A DNA stretch of 64,000 nt from Chryseobacterium sp. JUb7 (GCF_024806495.1 NZ_JANUFF010000006.1:124001-188000); one strand, 5' to 3'. Positions 16,977-28,593 are shown, counted from the stretch's first letter. Program-made: numbers and translations. Notes: a model not told the origin generated them from the letters alone.

Positions 16977-19900
16977 TTAGATCTTATGCTTATTGACTAC
17001 TTTAGTATTTTCTATTTTGTTTTGTCCGTCTTCTGAATTAACAATACTGTTTTTGCTTTCATCCAACGAAATCTGAATGTTACGCTCCACTGCTGCAAGT
17101 TCAGTCTTTAAACCAGCTAGATTCTTTTCCTTATTCCACTCACCATTTACAATGTCATCCAGTATAGTTTTGTCCTTTTTTATGACTTCTATCTGTACTT
17201 TTTCTTCGTCAATTAAGCGTGGTATTTTTTTCAGGGCATTAAGAAAATTCAAGCTGGCCTTTTCGGGATCTGCAGCGATAATTCCATTGTTATGAGTGTA
17301 TTTTATATTGCCCTCTCCACAGATATAAAAACGGTTATCCCTTTCCATTATATTCTCTTTTTCCCGAATCTCGGTTTTTACAAGAATACGAAAACCATAG
17401 AGAGAACCAATTTCTTCATAATCACCGCCTGTTCGGGCGCTTGCAGCAACTTTATTAAGATATGAACCAATTTCCATAATTCTTGCATTTTTTGCCAGCC
17501 CATTTAATTGTATAGGATTTAATAGAGTACCGTCAGAAGATTTAAGAATACGATTTTGAAGATTATCCCTATCAACCATAAATCTTTCCAACCTTGAAAT
17601 TCGCCCTTCCAGTTCCTCTTGCAACAATCCAAGTTTGGAGCCTGCACTCCATTTAGACCGTAAAAAAGCATTTTTTTCATTTTCCATCGCCACAATCTTC
17701 TTTTCTACTTTTGCCTTTTCCAATAAGTCAGTATTTCCTGAGAGTAAGGCAACATACTCCGAAAAGTTCATCCCGGAAACCTCATCCATCCCTCCCTCAT
17801 CGATAGTACGCACACTTAGACTATTACTTTTTAACTGACCAACAAATCGCTGTTTATTAGCAAGCGTATTAAACTTATAAGCATCCAGCGATTTTTCAAC
17901 AGCATAAATAAAGACATCCACCGTATTATTGGCAAAGAATTTCGCGATTTCATTTCCTTTGCGGACAGCGCGGCCATTGCGCTGTTCAAGATCTGACGGT
18001 CGCCATGGAATATCCAAGTGATGTACTGCAACTGCTCTTTTCTGTGCATTAACACCAGTTCCAAGCATATCTGTAGAACCAAAAAGAACTCTTACCCTTC
18101 CATCATTCGCGGCCTTTATCAATTCATTACGTTGATCCTCCGTCTTGGCCTCCTGTATAAACCGAATTTGATCAACTGGAATATCATGATCCTGCATAAG
18201 CTTTCGCTTTATCTCGGAATAGATATTCCATTCACCAGGCTTGTAGGTTCCTAAATCTGAGAAAACGAACTGCGTACCTTTCTGAGCATTATACTTTCTG
18301 TAATATTTAGCTATGTTTGCGGCACATACAGAGGCTTTATTTCCAGCATCATCGGCATATTTAGATGAAATCAACCTCATATCCAGCGACATTTTTCTCG
18401 CGTAATCAGTAGCAATCAGCATTTTGGCTTTTTGTTCTGTCGGACTTAATGGTGGCCTTCCAAGCAATTCTGCATTTCCAGACTTAGCAAATTCCATCAA
18501 TTTTTTGATGAAAATCTCCTGATCCGGAGTTGGTGGGATATTATACAATATCTCATTTTTTACAGGCCGGTCAATACCAATGTCTTCAGCAGTACGGTAA
18601 TCGGTTATCTCTGCATAGAATTGTGCCAGCTCGGGTACTTTGATAAAATGACGGAATCTCTCTTTTTGCACAATATTATTTGCAACAGAAAATTCATAAT
18701 CAATGGACTTTCGCGCAAATATCGCAGCCCAGGCATCGAAGCAATTAATACCCTGACGTTCCAATGCTTTTGGACGTAGATACTTAAAAAGACAGTATAA
18801 CTCGGTCAGTGAATTGGAAATGGTCGTTCCCGAAAGAAAAGTTGCCCCTAAGTCCTTACCGCTTCTTTCCTGGATTGTTCTTATGGCAAAAAGAAGATTA
18901 AGTGCTTTTTGACTGCCTTGCGAATTGCCCAGACCGGCAACACGCTCATGTCTTGTATTAAACATAAGGTTCTTGAATTTATGGCTCTCGTCCACAAAAA
19001 GGTGATCGATCCCCATCATTTTGAAGTCCACAACATCATCTTTTCGGTTTTCTATATCATGTTCTAAGGTCTTTAGTTTAACATTCAGGTTTTTCTTACG
19101 GATTTCTACTCCTTTAAGCATAGCACCCGAAATATCTTTACCCTGACTTCTTAAGACTGAAAGATTTTGCTCCACGCCATCCAGTTCAGCCTGTAGAATA
19201 TCCTTTTGAAGTTCTGACGACTGGGGGATCATCCCAAATTGATCATGCGTGAGAATAATGCAGTCCCAATCGTTATTCTTGATATCGCCAAAAATCTTAA
19301 GCCGCTTTTGTGGGGTAAAGTCCTTTTTTCCGGGATAAAGTATTTTTGCATGGGGATAAGCTTCCCGATAGGTCTTGGCAATATCATGCACATTTGCCTT
19401 TAATGCAATAATCATCGGTTTATGAACAAGCCCTAATCGTTTCATCTCCTGGGCCCCTGCACACATAATCAGGGTTTTGCCAGCTCCCACTTCATGATCA
19501 CAAATTCCTCCGCCATTAGATTTTATCATCCAGATAGCATCTTTCTGGCTGTCATAGAGGTCCTCAATGTTCACCGCCCTCCGATCCAGTCCGGGAAAGC
19601 TCTGATGGCTACCATCGTATTGCGGTCGTACATAACAGTTAAATAATTCATTATACCGTTCTGTCAGTTCATTTTTGAACGCATCATCCTGCTGATAGAG
19701 CCATTCTGTAAATTCGTGACGGATTTCATCTATCTTCGTATTGGCAACCTGAATAGTCTCCATATCCCGTACCTTCACAGCTGTACCATCAGCCAAATAT
19801 TCTGTTTTTGTAATATCTGGGGTAGTATTAACAAGTGCATGTCGCAATAAATTCAAACCGTCAAAACTGCGGCTTTCGGATTTCACCGCATACTTTTCTG

Positions 19901-22310
19901 TGATCTTCAGATTGCTGGATTTTGAACTGACAAAATAGTCATCACTACTTTCAGAATAATGAATACTAATCGTTGTGTCAAAAAGATGGATAGCAAAACG
20001 ATTATAGATATCGGTTCCGATCCAGCGTTCTCCCAGATTAAAGTCAAGAGCCTCAAACTTAATAGGCTCAGGCCGTACCTTTTCAAGCGCTTCAAGACCT
20101 ACTAGAGCTTCCTGATCATTAGGATTATCGACAATGTAAGCTTTTACTTGTTTTGCTTTTTCAACGACATCACCAGAAAGAAATTTTTGAGAGACTTCCA
20201 GCTCGCCACTTATCGGATTATAGTAAATACGTCCCTGTAGGCTTTCTCTTAATGCATCGGAAGACAGACCACTGATCTGTTCCATATACCTCATATCAAC
20301 ATTACCGGAGCGGTTCAAAGAAGCCGACAAAGCTTCCTGCGGAGAAGCCTCAGAGATTTTCATTCTTGCAAAACTAACCGGATGGTCAAAAATATCCGAC
20401 TTATGGATTACACCTCCGACAACCCGTTCAAGTGAGGGAATTTCATTGCCCGAGGGATCCATTTTTATAACCTTAATATTTTCGGCAGCATTTAGATGAC
20501 CATATCTTCTGACAAAATCATCATAGAGCTTATTCAGGAGTCCCCGATTGGTACTATCCTCTTCCTGATTTTTAGTTTCGTAATTATACAGATCATTATA
20601 ACAGTCCCTTACTTTTATATAGGCATCAATTCGTTTTCGCTGGATCTCGCTAAGCGCTATTGGTTTAAAACTATGATTTCCCTCGGGTGCATTTCGTTTG
20701 ATCCTGCCAACATGTCCCCTATAATTAACTAGGGTATCCTCTCGATAGTAGCTTTTAACTTCAGCATCAAAAACCTGCGGTTCCACACTACGCTGTTCCT
20801 CATTATCTTGAAATAAGGAAAGCATGGAAACTGCTTTAACGTGTTTGTTCCCGCCATCTTGCTTCTTATCTACGCTGGAAGGCTTTATTTTTACTGTAGT
20901 ATTCTGTGACCGCACCTGTTCATCCAAATTCTCCGCGAACAGTGACAACTGTTCAGTCACCGTGGGCTTATTTGGCGTATTGCTTCGCTTTTTCCTATTT
21001 GTTGGTGACTTTGTAGACTGAGCAACCTCATCTTCTGTAAAAAGGTTGAGCTGAACTGCATTTGATGTGGTCGTATCAAGTAGATTGTATGATAATTTAT
21101 CGCTTACCGTAGAAGTTATTTTTTTCTCCGAACCACTGACATCTGATAATTTGGCTCTTTGAAATTTTCTGTACAAATCAGGATTAAAATAATTTTTAAA
21201 ATCAGCTTCAAGCTTTTTCGCAAGATCTTCACCGATACCAGCCAGTCCCCCTTCATGTAGATATACTGTGCCGGGTTTACCATATTGATCGGTACCGACA
21301 ACAGCTTTTGTATAAACAATGTGATCAGAATTATAGAAAAGTAGATTGCAGTTTTCTCCGCCCGGTTTGACTCCGCTTTTTATAAAATCTCTGGCCCTTT
21401 GGGACAATTCCCTGTTTTCAGTTCTTTTCTGTAAAATAAGGAGGTCCGTTCCAACTGATGTGCCAGCCTCATCAAATAGGTTATTTGGCAATCTTACCGC
21501 AGAAACCAAATGATGTTCTTTCATCAACACTTCCCGGATAGGTTGATTGGAGGGACTATCCATCACTCCCTGAGAGGTGATGAATACCAAAATTCCTCCT
21601 TCTCGTAACTTATCTGTTGACTTTAAAAAAAAATAATTGTGAATCGCTGAAATAGAAGCTTTTCGGGCCAGATCCGTTCCTTTTGAATAAGAAAGATCAA
21701 ACACAGACGTTTTTCCAAATGGAATATTCCCAAGAATCACATCGTACTTACTATCTTCCTCTATACCTATATTTTCAAAACCTTCGACATTGACCTTAGA
21801 CTGTGGGTACAATAATTTTAGGATCAAACCTGTGAGTGGATCTTGTTCATATACTGTAATTTCAAGATCACGAAGGTTTGAAAATGGTTTGATGAATGAA
21901 CCTACACCCGCTGATGGTTCCAACAATGTCTGAATCTCTACATCATTATTAATTAAAACCTTTGAAATCGTTTCTGAAATGGGTACAGGGGTATAAAAGG
22001 CATCCAGAATTGATGCCTTTATTCCATCTATATATTGCTTATATGTTCTGTCATTCTCGCTGTTCTCCAATATCAGATCGTAGAGTGTCTTCGTTAACTC
22101 AAAAAGAGGTCGGTCAGCCACACTCCACTTCTCAATGTCATCAACAGACTCTGCTGGATTTAGGATAAATTTCAGTCCTCCAAATCCGGCATACAACGAC
22201 ATCTGTCTTAGCTCCTCCGAACTTCCTTCCCTTTTTTCTTTGTGCAACAGAAAAGCAATTTTCAGGGCATCAATATTCTGCTGGAGGTGCTGCCTCTTAT
22301 TGAATGCCAT
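16977..22310 (-). CDS. Giant polyvalent protein: N6-adenine methylase plus SNF2-like helicase
   Basis: A 1777-aa cytoplasmic protein. The N-terminal methyltransferase has FYTP at 105-108, motif [10 protein letters not shown] at 131-139 and the catalytic motif NIPF at 195-198 (a variant of NPPF/Y). The central to C-terminal superfamily 2 helicase has Walker A HEVGAGKT near residue 940, the DESH box ([10 protein letters not shown]) near 1108 and motif VI ([16 protein letters not shown]) near 1445. The C-terminal 300 residues are helical and coiled-coil-like. Such proteins are a constant feature of Bacteroidota conjugative elements and are thought to protect or remodel incoming DNA. The start overlaps the end of the DUF1896 gene by 14 nt. 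Confidence 0.88.
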   Translation of the reverse strand: MAFNKRQHLQQNIDALKIAFLLHKEKREGSSEELRQMSLYAGFGGLKFILNPAESVDDIEKWSVADRPLFELTKTLYDLILENSENDRTYKQYIDGIKASILDAFYTPVPISETISKVLINNDVEIQTLLEPSAGVGSFIKPFSNLRDLEITVYEQDPLTGLILKLLYPQSKVNVEGFENIGIEEDSKYDVILGNIPFGKTSVFDLSYSKGTDLARKASISAIHNYFFLKSTDKLREGGILVFITSQGVMDSPSNQPIREVLMKEHHLVSAVRLPNNLFDEAGTSVGTDLLILQKRTENRELSQRARDFIKSGVKPGGENCNLLFYNSDHIVYTKAVVGTDQYGKPGTVYLHEGGLAGIGEDLAKKLEADFKNYFNPDLYRKFQRAKLSDVSGSEKKITSTVSDKLSYNLLDTTTSNAVQLNLFTEDEVAQSTKSPTNRKKRSNTPNKPTVTEQLSLFAENLDEQVRSQNTTVKIKPSSVDKKQDGGNKHVKAVSMLSLFQDNEEQRSVEPQVFDAEVKSYYREDTLVNYRGHVGRIKRNAPEGNHSFKPIALSEIQRKRIDAYIKVRDCYNDLYNYETKNQEEDSTNRGLLNKLYDDFVRRYGHLNAAENIKVIKMDPSGNEIPSLERVVGGVIHKSDIFDHPVSFARMKISEASPQEALSASLNRSGNVDMRYMEQISGLSSDALRESLQGRIYYNPISGELEVSQKFLSGDVVEKAKQVKAYIVDNPNDQEALVGLEALEKVRPEPIKFEALDFNLGERWIGTDIYNRFAIHLFDTTISIHYSESSDDYFVSSKSSNLKITEKYAVKSESRSFDGLNLLRHALVNTTPDITKTEYLADGTAVKVRDMETIQVANTKIDEIRHEFTEWLYQQDDAFKNELTERYNELFNCYVRPQYDGSHQSFPGLDRRAVNIEDLYDSQKDAIWMIKSNGGGICDHEVGAGKTLIMCAGAQEMKRLGLVHKPMIIALKANVHDIAKTYREAYPHAKILYPGKKDFTPQKRLKIFGDIKNNDWDCIILTHDQFGMIPQSSELQKDILQAELDGVEQNLSVLRSQGKDISGAMLKGVEIRKKNLNVKLKTLEHDIENRKDDVVDFKMMGIDHLFVDESHKFKNLMFNTRHERVAGLGNSQGSQKALNLLFAIRTIQERSGKDLGATFLSGTTISNSLTELYCLFKYLRPKALERQGINCFDAWAAIFARKSIDYEFSVANNIVQKERFRHFIKVPELAQFYAEITDYRTAEDIGIDRPVKNEILYNIPPTPDQEIFIKKLMEFAKSGNAELLGRPPLSPTEQKAKMLIATDYARKMSLDMRLISSKYADDAGNKASVCAANIAKYYRKYNAQKGTQFVFSDLGTYKPGEWNIYSEIKRKLMQDHDIPVDQIRFIQEAKTEDQRNELIKAANDGRVRVLFGSTDMLGTGVNAQKRAVAVHHLDIPWRPSDLEQRNGRAVRKGNEIAKFFANNTVDVFIYAVEKSLDAYKFNTLANKQRFVGQLKSNSLSVRTIDEGGMDEVSGMNFSEYVALLSGNTDLLEKAKVEKKIVAMENEKNAFLRSKWSAGSKLGLLQEELEGRISRLERFMVDRDNLQNRILKSSDGTLLNPIQLNGLAKNARIMEIGSYLNKVAASARTGGDYEEIGSLYGFRILVKTEIREKENIMERDNRFYICGEGNIKYTHNNGIIAADPEKASLNFLNALKKIPRLIDEEKVQIEVIKKDKTILDDIVNGEWNKEKNLAGLKTELAAVERNIQISLDESKNSIVNSEDGQNKIENTKVVNKHKI

Positions 22311-22734
22311 TCTTTTCGATCCATATGGCGATGAAACCTGTCAGTTCCGTATATAGCAGGTCATAATCATTTGAATATGCAAAATCATCGGTTAGATCAT
22401 ACTTTGCAAAAACCTCTGCACAGATAGGAAGTATTTTTAATGCAAAGTCCCGATATTCAAAGTCAACGAACAGATCTGTAAACTCATTGGTCAGGACATC
22501 AAATAGACTGTCGTATTTTGAAAAATGTAGACCTTCATACAAAATATAGTCGGCTATTTCATCACATTTGTGAACGCCATTGCCAGACCTGAATGCTCCT
22601 TCATACGCATTGGCCGCCCATCGAGCCCGTTGGCCGATAAATTTTGTATCCTCTAATTTCTCAGGAAAACTCGCTTCTATATGTTCCTGTAGCTTTAATT
22701 GGTAGTAGGAAAAATCCTTTTGCTCTTTTTTCAT
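22297..22734 (-). CDS. DUF1896 family protein
   Basis: A 145-aa acidic protein whose text ([20 protein letters not shown], then [20 protein letters not shown]) matches the DUF1896 family, which almost always accompanies the large methylase/helicase gene in Bacteroidota conjugative elements. It overlaps the start of that gene by 14 nt, implying coupled synthesis and perhaps a physical complex. No catalytic motif is visible. Biochemical function is unknown. Confidence 0.85.
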   Translation of the reverse strand: MKKEQKDFSYYQLKLQEHIEASFPEKLEDTKFIGQRARWAANAYEGAFRSGNGVHKCDEIADYILYEGLHFSKYDSLFDVLTNEFTDLFVDFEYRDFALKILPICAEVFAKYDLTDDFAYSNDYDLLYTELTGFIAIWIEKNGIQ

Positions 22735-22845
22735 GTGTCAATTGTTTACTTGTCAGGTAAACCTAGCCACAGAAGCTCTCGTAATGCAGTTTATGAGGTA
22801 TTCTAACCTAAGAAGTCCGTCATTTTCCTAATTGAAAAATGAGGT

Positions 22846-22885
22846 AAAAAAAAGAAGCCTGAAATCACCGGGGATCTCAGGCTTC
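22846..22885 (-). terminator. Rho-independent terminator after topB
   Basis: Arms GAAGCCTGA (22854-22862) and TCAGGCTTC (22877-22885) with eight T following in the minus direction (22846-22853). It lies 23 nt past the topB stop, so the DUF1896-helicase pair must have its own promoter in 22735-22845. Confidence 0.88.
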
Positions 22886-22907
22886 ACACCAAATCACATC
22901 ATGAAAA

Positions 22908-24992
22908 TTATCTGAACTTTCGTTTCTTTTTCTGCTCAAATTCAAAAGAAGTAGTACCGTCCTCGGATAACACAATATAGGCATCAAAAGGTTTTCCACT
23001 ATGCCCCATCATCCTTCTGATAAGTGGCGTCCTTTTTTTCGTAAGCAAAGCTTCTATATTTTTATATGTTAACTGTATGCCACAAACCTTACGAAAAAGT
23101 ATCCAGCCACATTCTTCACTACTACATTTAAGAACCTTTTCGCGCAGAGATGCCTTACTACTACATTTTGGGCAGTATAGGTTTTGCGGTCCCACCTCCG
23201 CAATTTTCTCGGTCAACAGTTCTTTGGTAACCTCTTGTGTCAGCTTTTCAAGTTCTCCATGAAATTCCGTAGCAGACATTTCATTATTCTGTATCTTTTC
23301 AAATGCAAGTTCCCATTGCGCTGTCATAGACACGTCTGCTATCTTTTTATCCGCTACGATCTGATAAACAAGAAGGCCCTTCTCAGTAGGAATGATCGAC
23401 TTCTTCTCCCGGCGGATATAATCCCTGTCGAAAAGCGTTTCAATAACCGAAGCACGGGTAGCTGGTGTACCTATTCCAATGGTTTTAAGTGCCTTTCTCT
23501 CCGCAATATCCGCAATGGTATTACCGGCATTTTCCATTGCTGATAAAAGTTCTGCTTCAGTAAATAATGCAGGTGGCTTTGTTTTTTTGGAAAGAAGCGT
23601 CGCAGCGGTTACCTGTAAGAGATCGCTATTGTGGAGTTCCGGCAGGTCAAAAACATTGTCCTCCTCGTCTTCATTAAAATTTCCATTGATCAGCTTCCAG
23701 CCTGGGGAAGTAATCTTTATTGCTTTAATTGCAAAATTATAATGTAGGATTTCTAACGTTACCGAAGTAGTTTCCCTATGGCAGGCTGGTGAAATAACTT
23801 CAAGAAGTCGGCAGGCGATCATATCATACAGTGCATTTTCCTGCGCGTTCAAAATACTAGGTATATTCTCCGTTATTAAAATTCCATGATGGTCAGTCAC
23901 TTTCACATCATTGACGATATGTTTGTTATATCTCTCCCATTTAACTTTTTCAACCTTTTCTTTAAATGCGTTGGAAGCCCCTAAAGCGACAATCAGATTT
24001 GGAATTTCGCTCCAGACATCTTCGGGAATGTACTTTGATCCCGTACGGGGGTAACTTATCAATTTCTTCTCATACAAGATCTGCGCTATTTCCAGTGTTT
24101 TTTCCGCGGAAAAACCCAGCTTCCTGTTGGCCTCTTTTTGTAAGCCTGTCAAATCAAAAAGTAATGGTGCCTGCAAGGAACCGGATTTCTTTTCAACATC
24201 CACAACAAGTACAGTTCCTGCACGCTCAATAGATCTTATTGCAGATTCTACTCTAGTACGTTCTTCCCATTTATCAACCGATAAACTCTTGAAAATAATC
24301 CCCTCTTTTTGATGTTCCAGCTCAATCTGGAAATAGCTTTTTACTTCAAACGATTTATGATCTATATATCTTTTGCAGATAAGCGATAAAGTAGGTGTCT
24401 GAACACGTCCTAAAGAATATAAACCATCTCCTAAACTGATCGTAAGGGCTTGCGTGGCATTGATCCCTATCATCCAGTCAGACTGTGACCGCTCGCGTCC
24501 CGCATAATAAAGACCATCAAAATCAGCCCCGGACTTCAAATTGTTTAATCCGCTTATGATTGCTTTCTCTGTTAAACTACTGATCCAAAGCCTCTCAAAT
24601 GATTTATGGCAGCCTAAATATTCATATATGTATCGGAAAATTACTTCACCCTCCCTACCTGCATCGGTAGCAACAATAATGCTGTCGCACTTTTCGAAAA
24701 CTTCGCCAATTATTTCTAATTGCCGTTTTGAACCTTCATCGTAAACATAACCATTACCAGCCTTTACTTTTCTACAGGTAAGCATAAAATTTTCTGGTAT
24801 GATAGGAAGGGATTCCCTGTTGAATCCCTTTATTCCATAGTCCGCAGGCATCGCCAGTCCTACAAGATGTCCATAAGCCCATGTGACCATAAAATCACCC
24901 CCCAAAAAATATCCATCTTTTCTTTCAGTCGCTCCTACAATTCGGGCTAGTTCATGTGCTACAGAAGGCTTTTCTGCTAAGATTGCTTTCAT
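22908..24992 (-). CDS. topB: DNA topoisomerase III (TopB type)
   Basis: A 694-aa type IA topoisomerase. The Toprim domain opens the protein (MKAILAEKPSVAHELARIVG) and contains ATDAGREGEVIFRYIY. The active-site tyrosine is in LISYPRTGSKYIPEDVW. RVQTPTLSLI and GIGTPATRASVIETL are also family hallmarks. A four-cysteine zinc-finger-like segment lies near the C-terminus (CPKCSSK, then CSSEECG). Conjugative elements of this class carry their own TopB, probably to resolve supercoils or plectonemes during transfer. The gene follows the DUF4099/DUF3945 gene by 11 nt and ends at a terminator. Confidence 0.95.
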   Translation of the reverse strand: MKAILAEKPSVAHELARIVGATERKDGYFLGGDFMVTWAYGHLVGLAMPADYGIKGFNRESLPIIPENFMLTCRKVKAGNGYVYDEGSKRQLEIIGEVFEKCDSIIVATDAGREGEVIFRYIYEYLGCHKSFERLWISSLTEKAIISGLNNLKSGADFDGLYYAGRERSQSDWMIGINATQALTISLGDGLYSLGRVQTPTLSLICKRYIDHKSFEVKSYFQIELEHQKEGIIFKSLSVDKWEERTRVESAIRSIERAGTVLVVDVEKKSGSLQAPLLFDLTGLQKEANRKLGFSAEKTLEIAQILYEKKLISYPRTGSKYIPEDVWSEIPNLIVALGASNAFKEKVEKVKWERYNKHIVNDVKVTDHHGILITENIPSILNAQENALYDMIACRLLEVISPACHRETTSVTLEILHYNFAIKAIKITSPGWKLINGNFNEDEEDNVFDLPELHNSDLLQVTAATLLSKKTKPPALFTEAELLSAMENAGNTIADIAERKALKTIGIGTPATRASVIETLFDRDYIRREKKSIIPTEKGLLVYQIVADKKIADVSMTAQWELAFEKIQNNEMSATEFHGELEKLTQEVTKELLTEKIAEVGPQNLYCPKCSSKASLREKVLKCSSEECGWILFRKVCGIQLTYKNIEALLTKKRTPLIRRMMGHSGKPFDAYIVLSEDGTTSFEFEQKKKRKFR

Positions 24993-25003
24993 AATGGCTT
25001 ACT

Positions 25004-26416
25004 TTAGTGAAGTTTCGGTCGTCTTGTAGGTGTCTTTCTTTCTTGCGCATCAGTCTTTGCAGTATTACGTGCGGCCTGTTTTGAATCATCTTTTTGCACC
25101 GGAGATTGTCGCTGTTTCTTCTCTTGATTTGTATCACCAAGGACTTGCTCCAGCTGATTTTCCAAATGAGGTTTCTGGAAGGAGAAGTCAACCTTTCCTT
25201 TTTGTTCATTGTAGAAGGCGTAACCTGAATATATTCTATTTTGATCCTTATTGACAAGATCTTCCAGATAAATAGCTTTACCCTCTTTTAGCTGATCCTG
25301 TTCTTTTTCGCTAAGCTGTCGATCTCTGAAGACGGGTGGAATTACCCTTGTAAGCTGTTGCTCAATATTTAGGGTTTCTTTATTGCCAGCAAATACAATT
25401 TTTCTGTCATCCGCACTGAACTGCAACGTTTGGCTGAACAGTTCCCCTGTTTTTGTATTTACCATACCATCAACAAGCACCGGCTTTCCTTCCATGAGTT
25501 CCTGTTTTTGTTCTTTACTTAACTTTACACCACCGAATTTATCATTGATTTTAATCCATTCAAGCGGATATGATACCGGCTCCTTTGTATATTTGTCCAA
25601 ACTGATCAAGGACTTTACTGAAATACCCTGTGTATTCGTCAGTTCAGCCACCCGTCCCATATTTCCAGTTTTTATCAGGTTCTCCTTATCCTCTCTAGTA
25701 AATCTATGGCCATAAAAAGGATTTTCCAAAGGAGCTTTATGTCGTATACCATGCGTCAAAATAACAATCTTATTATCGACTTGTCTTAAAGAAAGGCGAG
25801 CATCACCTTTTAATGCCAGCCCTTCAAAATTTCCTTCAATCTTAAATATTGTATCTGATTTGTATCCTTTTAGCAATTTGTCCAATTGTCCATTTTTCTC
25901 TAACAGCTCCCTGTTCAAGCCAAATTTATGAGCTGTATTCCAGTCAATTTCATCTGCATTATAACGATACACATTTTTTGTATCATCTTTGGTTTTCCCT
26001 TGATTTACTTCTTGTTTCGTTTCCATATCCTGCTTTTTTTGTTTATTGTCATGTTTCACTTCCAATGCCTCCAGCAATTTATTTCCTTCTGGTGTTGGAT
26101 TATCGAGCGCGGACTGTAGTCTTTTTGCAACTGCCTCCATATCAATGTCCGCAATTTTAAAGAACTTGTATCCTGTGGGATCGTTGAGCTTTCGCCAGAA
26201 ATTAGAAAAGAAATTGCTGAAAATGTCATTTTTGTCTACGCGCATAAAATCCAGCAAATTCTTCTGCTTAGGTTCTCCTGTTTCCAGTTTCCCATCCTTA
26301 TCTACTCCTTTTACTGCTTCAATCCTGTTCTTAACTTTGTCAAGAACCAATAGGATATCGGACAGCGGCTCTAACGCTTTGGCTACCTTTTCGTCAGTGA
26401 TTGTTTGTTCGTTCAT
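25004..26416 (-). CDS. DUF4099/DUF3945 protein of the TopB operon
   Basis: A 470-aa protein. A DUF4099-like domain (DEIDWNTAHKFGLNRELLEK, about residues 155-180 onward) is followed by two DUF3945-like repeats, each with a phrase of the type LS.EQ...L.EGK.V...MV (KLSKEQKQELMEGKPVLVDG and QLSEKEQDQLKEGKAIYLED). The C-terminus is a basic low-complexity tail. Such proteins are always found next to topB in Bacteroidota mobile elements, and some homologues are fused to topoisomerases. The function is unknown, and a DNA-binding helper for TopB is an inference. Confidence 0.82.
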   Translation of the reverse strand: MNEQTITDEKVAKALEPLSDILLVLDKVKNRIEAVKGVDKDGKLETGEPKQKNLLDFMRVDKNDIFSNFFSNFWRKLNDPTGYKFFKIADIDMEAVAKRLQSALDNPTPEGNKLLEALEVKHDNKQKKQDMETKQEVNQGKTKDDTKNVYRYNADEIDWNTAHKFGLNRELLEKNGQLDKLLKGYKSDTIFKIEGNFEGLALKGDARLSLRQVDNKIVILTHGIRHKAPLENPFYGHRFTREDKENLIKTGNMGRVAELTNTQGISVKSLISLDKYTKEPVSYPLEWIKINDKFGGVKLSKEQKQELMEGKPVLVDGMVNTKTGELFSQTLQFSADDRKIVFAGNKETLNIEQQLTRVIPPVFRDRQLSEKEQDQLKEGKAIYLEDLVNKDQNRIYSGYAFYNEQKGKVDFSFQKPHLENQLEQVLGDTNQEKKQRQSPVQKDDSKQAARNTAKTDAQERKTPTRRPKLH

Positions 26417-26488
26417 AATAAAAAAGTTTTAAGATTATCGAAAGTAGAATGGGAATTGTTGCAGTTTTATATCTATTCCGTTAGAAAC

Positions 26489-26788
26489 CTATTTTTGCCT
26501 ATATTTTCCGCCGTGATAGCTGTCTCTAATAAACTGTTGCACATCAGAACTCTTGTAATAAATTTTACCACTGATAGTGAAAAACTTTATTCTGCCGATT
26601 GTACGGTAACGCTGAAGACATCGGTAAGTGATCTTTAGCATTTGAAGCACGTCTTGATTATCGAGCAGTTCATCACCGTCGATACTCAATCTCTTTTTGT
26701 CGCGGATTTCAAGATCCCCTGCGAGTATATCAAATCGCTTCATGATACGATCCATCCACGCGAGGAATTCAACTCGATCTATATTCAT
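26489..26788 (-). CDS. Small helix-turn-helix (excisionase-type) DNA-binding protein
   Basis: A 99-aa protein with an N-terminal helix and a MerR/excisionase-like winged HTH: LLDNQDVLQMLKITYRCLQR followed by YRTIGRIKFFTISGKIYY and KSSDVQQFI. This is the pattern of the helix-turn-helix proteins found beside topB/rteC in CTnDOT-like elements, some of which act in excision control. An 18-bp palindrome (26800-26817) lies directly upstream of its start and could be its own operator. Whether it acts as a recombination directionality factor or a transcription factor is open. Confidence 0.82.
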   Translation of the reverse strand: MNIDRVEFLAWMDRIMKRFDILAGDLEIRDKKRLSIDGDELLDNQDVLQMLKITYRCLQRYRTIGRIKFFTISGKIYYKSSDVQQFIRDSYHGGKYRQK

Positions 26789-26799
26789 AGCCTTTTACA

Positions 26800-26817
26800 T
26801 TTGGTTTACATACCAAA
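26800..26817. promoter_or_regulatory. Palindromic candidate operator before the HTH gene
   Basis: TTTGGT and ACCAAA flank ttacat, giving an 18-bp dyad 12 nt upstream of the HTH start. Further partial copies (TTGGTACATAC and TACCAAG types) occur in 26820-26960. Autoregulation is an inference from placement. Confidence 0.45.
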
Positions 26818-27049
26818 ATTGGCCTTGATTTTCCGCTAAATCGTACAAGGTACTACCAAGGATGTACCAAGAGAAATGAACTTTTTTTTCGTTATTTTTT
26901 TAATAGTGGCGCCAGTTTGCATTGGTATCCTATGACTAGTATATTGGTACATACTAAAAGTATGAACTGTCGAAGCCAGTTGTGTAAATTTCAGGTTAGT
27001 TATTCTACGAATGAATTCAGTATAACAGGACAGTATAAATTTCGGCAAT

Positions 27050-27079
27050 AAAAAACAGGTCATCGATATGATTACCTGT
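27050..27079 (-). terminator. Terminator after rteC
   Basis: ACAGGT (27055-27060) and ACCTGT (27074-27079) form the stem, and in the minus direction a T-rich run follows (27050-27054 and beyond). It lies 27 nt past the rteC stop. Confidence 0.7.
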
Positions 27080-27105
27080 CTTGTACAATAGATTTACTAC
27101 CTACC

Positions 27106-27948
27106 TTAAAGTTCTCTATCCATATATTGTTCTAGAGAACTTTTTAAGAAAAGTAAATAGCTGGTTTTCTCTCCTGCCCTGAACTTCATCTGATGGAATG
27201 CATGATGAATATCCCCCAATTTGATTTCAAACACTTCCTCAAATAGTTTACTCATTTTTCGCAGGCCAGCTCTGCCATTAGACACACTACCTGCTGCATG
27301 TAGCGCATAAATCAGTTCAATTAACGCATTCTTGGAATCCGTCCAAGAAAAACTTCCATTTTCAGGCATAGGGGAACTACCGGTATTATTGGAGTCTTTC
27401 TGACTAATTTTCGACAAATAATAGGAAAAAAGCAAGTCCATCGCTATGATCTGAGCGACTTTATAATCATAATAGGTAGAAAAGTCAATATCAACTTCAA
27501 AGAAAAAACTGTCTACACCATCGAAGAAATTAATATTACCTAATCTAAAATATGAATTGTCTTTATCGCAGCGACCAGAACGATAATACCAGTAAAAATC
27601 CGAACTCTCCAGGTGCTTTTTATATTCTTTATTTAAAAGCTTGATCTGCTCGTTGTAATAAGCTTGTACCAAATCATAAAGTTCCGGGTTAATAACTTCC
27701 AAACGGACAAGCTTATTGTAGTAAATGAGTTTTCCTAAAATCTCGGGCTTGACAGTCTTAAAAAAGACTACTTCGTCGTCGGCTGTAGCAAAACCATTTT
27801 TTGCAATTTGGGTTTTAAGATCGCTTAATAATTGGCGAAGAAAAGAAACCATATGATAAGCTTCTTCAATGGTGCTTTTCGTACTTCGTTCTAGATTCTT
27901 CTCCTGTTGTTCGATTGATAATAGAATATTTTTATATAATTGTTTCAT
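27106..27948 (-). CDS. rteC: RteC-type regulator of element excision
   Basis: A 280-aa protein from the ATG at 27948; an upstream ATG at 27978 is possible but adds a non-family extension. The conserved RteC phrases are present: FRLGNINFFDGVDSFFFEVD, FSTYYDYKVAQIIAMDLLF and SFSWTDSKNALIELIYALHA. In CTnDOT, RteC activates the excision genes after tetracycline induction through RteA/RteB. Here neither rteA/rteB nor a tetracycline gene is in view. It is monocistronic, followed by its own terminator. Confidence 0.9.
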   Translation of the reverse strand: MKQLYKNILLSIEQQEKNLERSTKSTIEEAYHMVSFLRQLLSDLKTQIAKNGFATADDEVVFFKTVKPEILGKLIYYNKLVRLEVINPELYDLVQAYYNEQIKLLNKEYKKHLESSDFYWYYRSGRCDKDNSYFRLGNINFFDGVDSFFFEVDIDFSTYYDYKVAQIIAMDLLFSYYLSKISQKDSNNTGSSPMPENGSFSWTDSKNALIELIYALHAAGSVSNGRAGLRKMSKLFEEVFEIKLGDIHHAFHQMKFRAGEKTSYLLFLKSSLEQYMDREL

Positions 27949-28389
27949 GGTTACTTTTTTAAAGTGAATAACCTCCACACAGTCGTTTTCCCTTTAAATT
28001 ATATCTCTCCACGTTGAGATATAAAATTAAATATACAATATATTTTTTTTCTAATAATCAATAGTTTAGGCCAGTTATTATTCGCCGACACTAAATCAGA
28101 ATTCGTACCAATATACTCATAATCTGCAATTGAATGAAATATGTTTGCTCATTAAAAAATTATTATTCTCCAATAAAACAAAGATTATTCTTTAAGATAC
28201 TGTAAAAATTAAACCAATGAAATTTATTCCTTTTATCTAATATAAAATGAAACAAAAGATTTTTAATCAAAATCCTGGTTAGAATTAATGCATAAAAGAG
28301 ACCACCATTTAAGTAATCTCTTCTATTGTACCCTAATCTAATCGGGGAATTTTTGTAAATAAATCTTTCCGTTCAAGAATTTAATAGCC
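27949..28389. other. Intergenic region upstream of rteC, no gene seen
   Basis: Very AT-rich. It must contain the rteC promoter. A weak inverted repeat AAGAGA/TCTCTT lies at about 28285-28324 and could be a terminator for the small gene at 28390-28593. Nothing else could be supported. Confidence 0.6.
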
Positions 28390-28593
28390 TTACTTGTATT
28401 CTCTAGCGTACCATGCGAGATGAAAAATATCAGATGGATCATATTCAAATCCTGCATTTGGCTCGATTTCCATTGTTAATTTATTAAATGTAACCTTGTA
28501 CTTTATAAAAAAGCCAATTGGTTGGAGGCAGTCCTCTTTAGCGTCTTTGATAGCCTTGATCGCATCGCTACTTGGTAATGTTATTTTAATCAT
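28390..28593 (-). CDS. Small hypothetical protein
   Basis: A 67-aa protein starting MIKITLPSSDAIKAIKDAKE and ending FHLAWYAREYK. It has a compact alpha/beta look with no membrane segment. The family is not recognised. An inverted repeat TTACGG/CCGTAA (28627-28642) stands 34 nt upstream of its start and may be an operator. Reading-frame quality and a plausible composition favour a real gene, but evidence is limited. Confidence 0.5.
   Translation of the reverse strand: MIKITLPSSDAIKAIKDAKEDCLQPIGFFIKYKVTFNKLTMEIEPNAGFEYDPSDIFHLAWYAREYK

Noticed and set aside
26836..27063. 75-codon minus-strand frame between the HTH gene and rteC
   Set aside because: Overlaps the rteC terminator and operator-like repeats; translation looks random.
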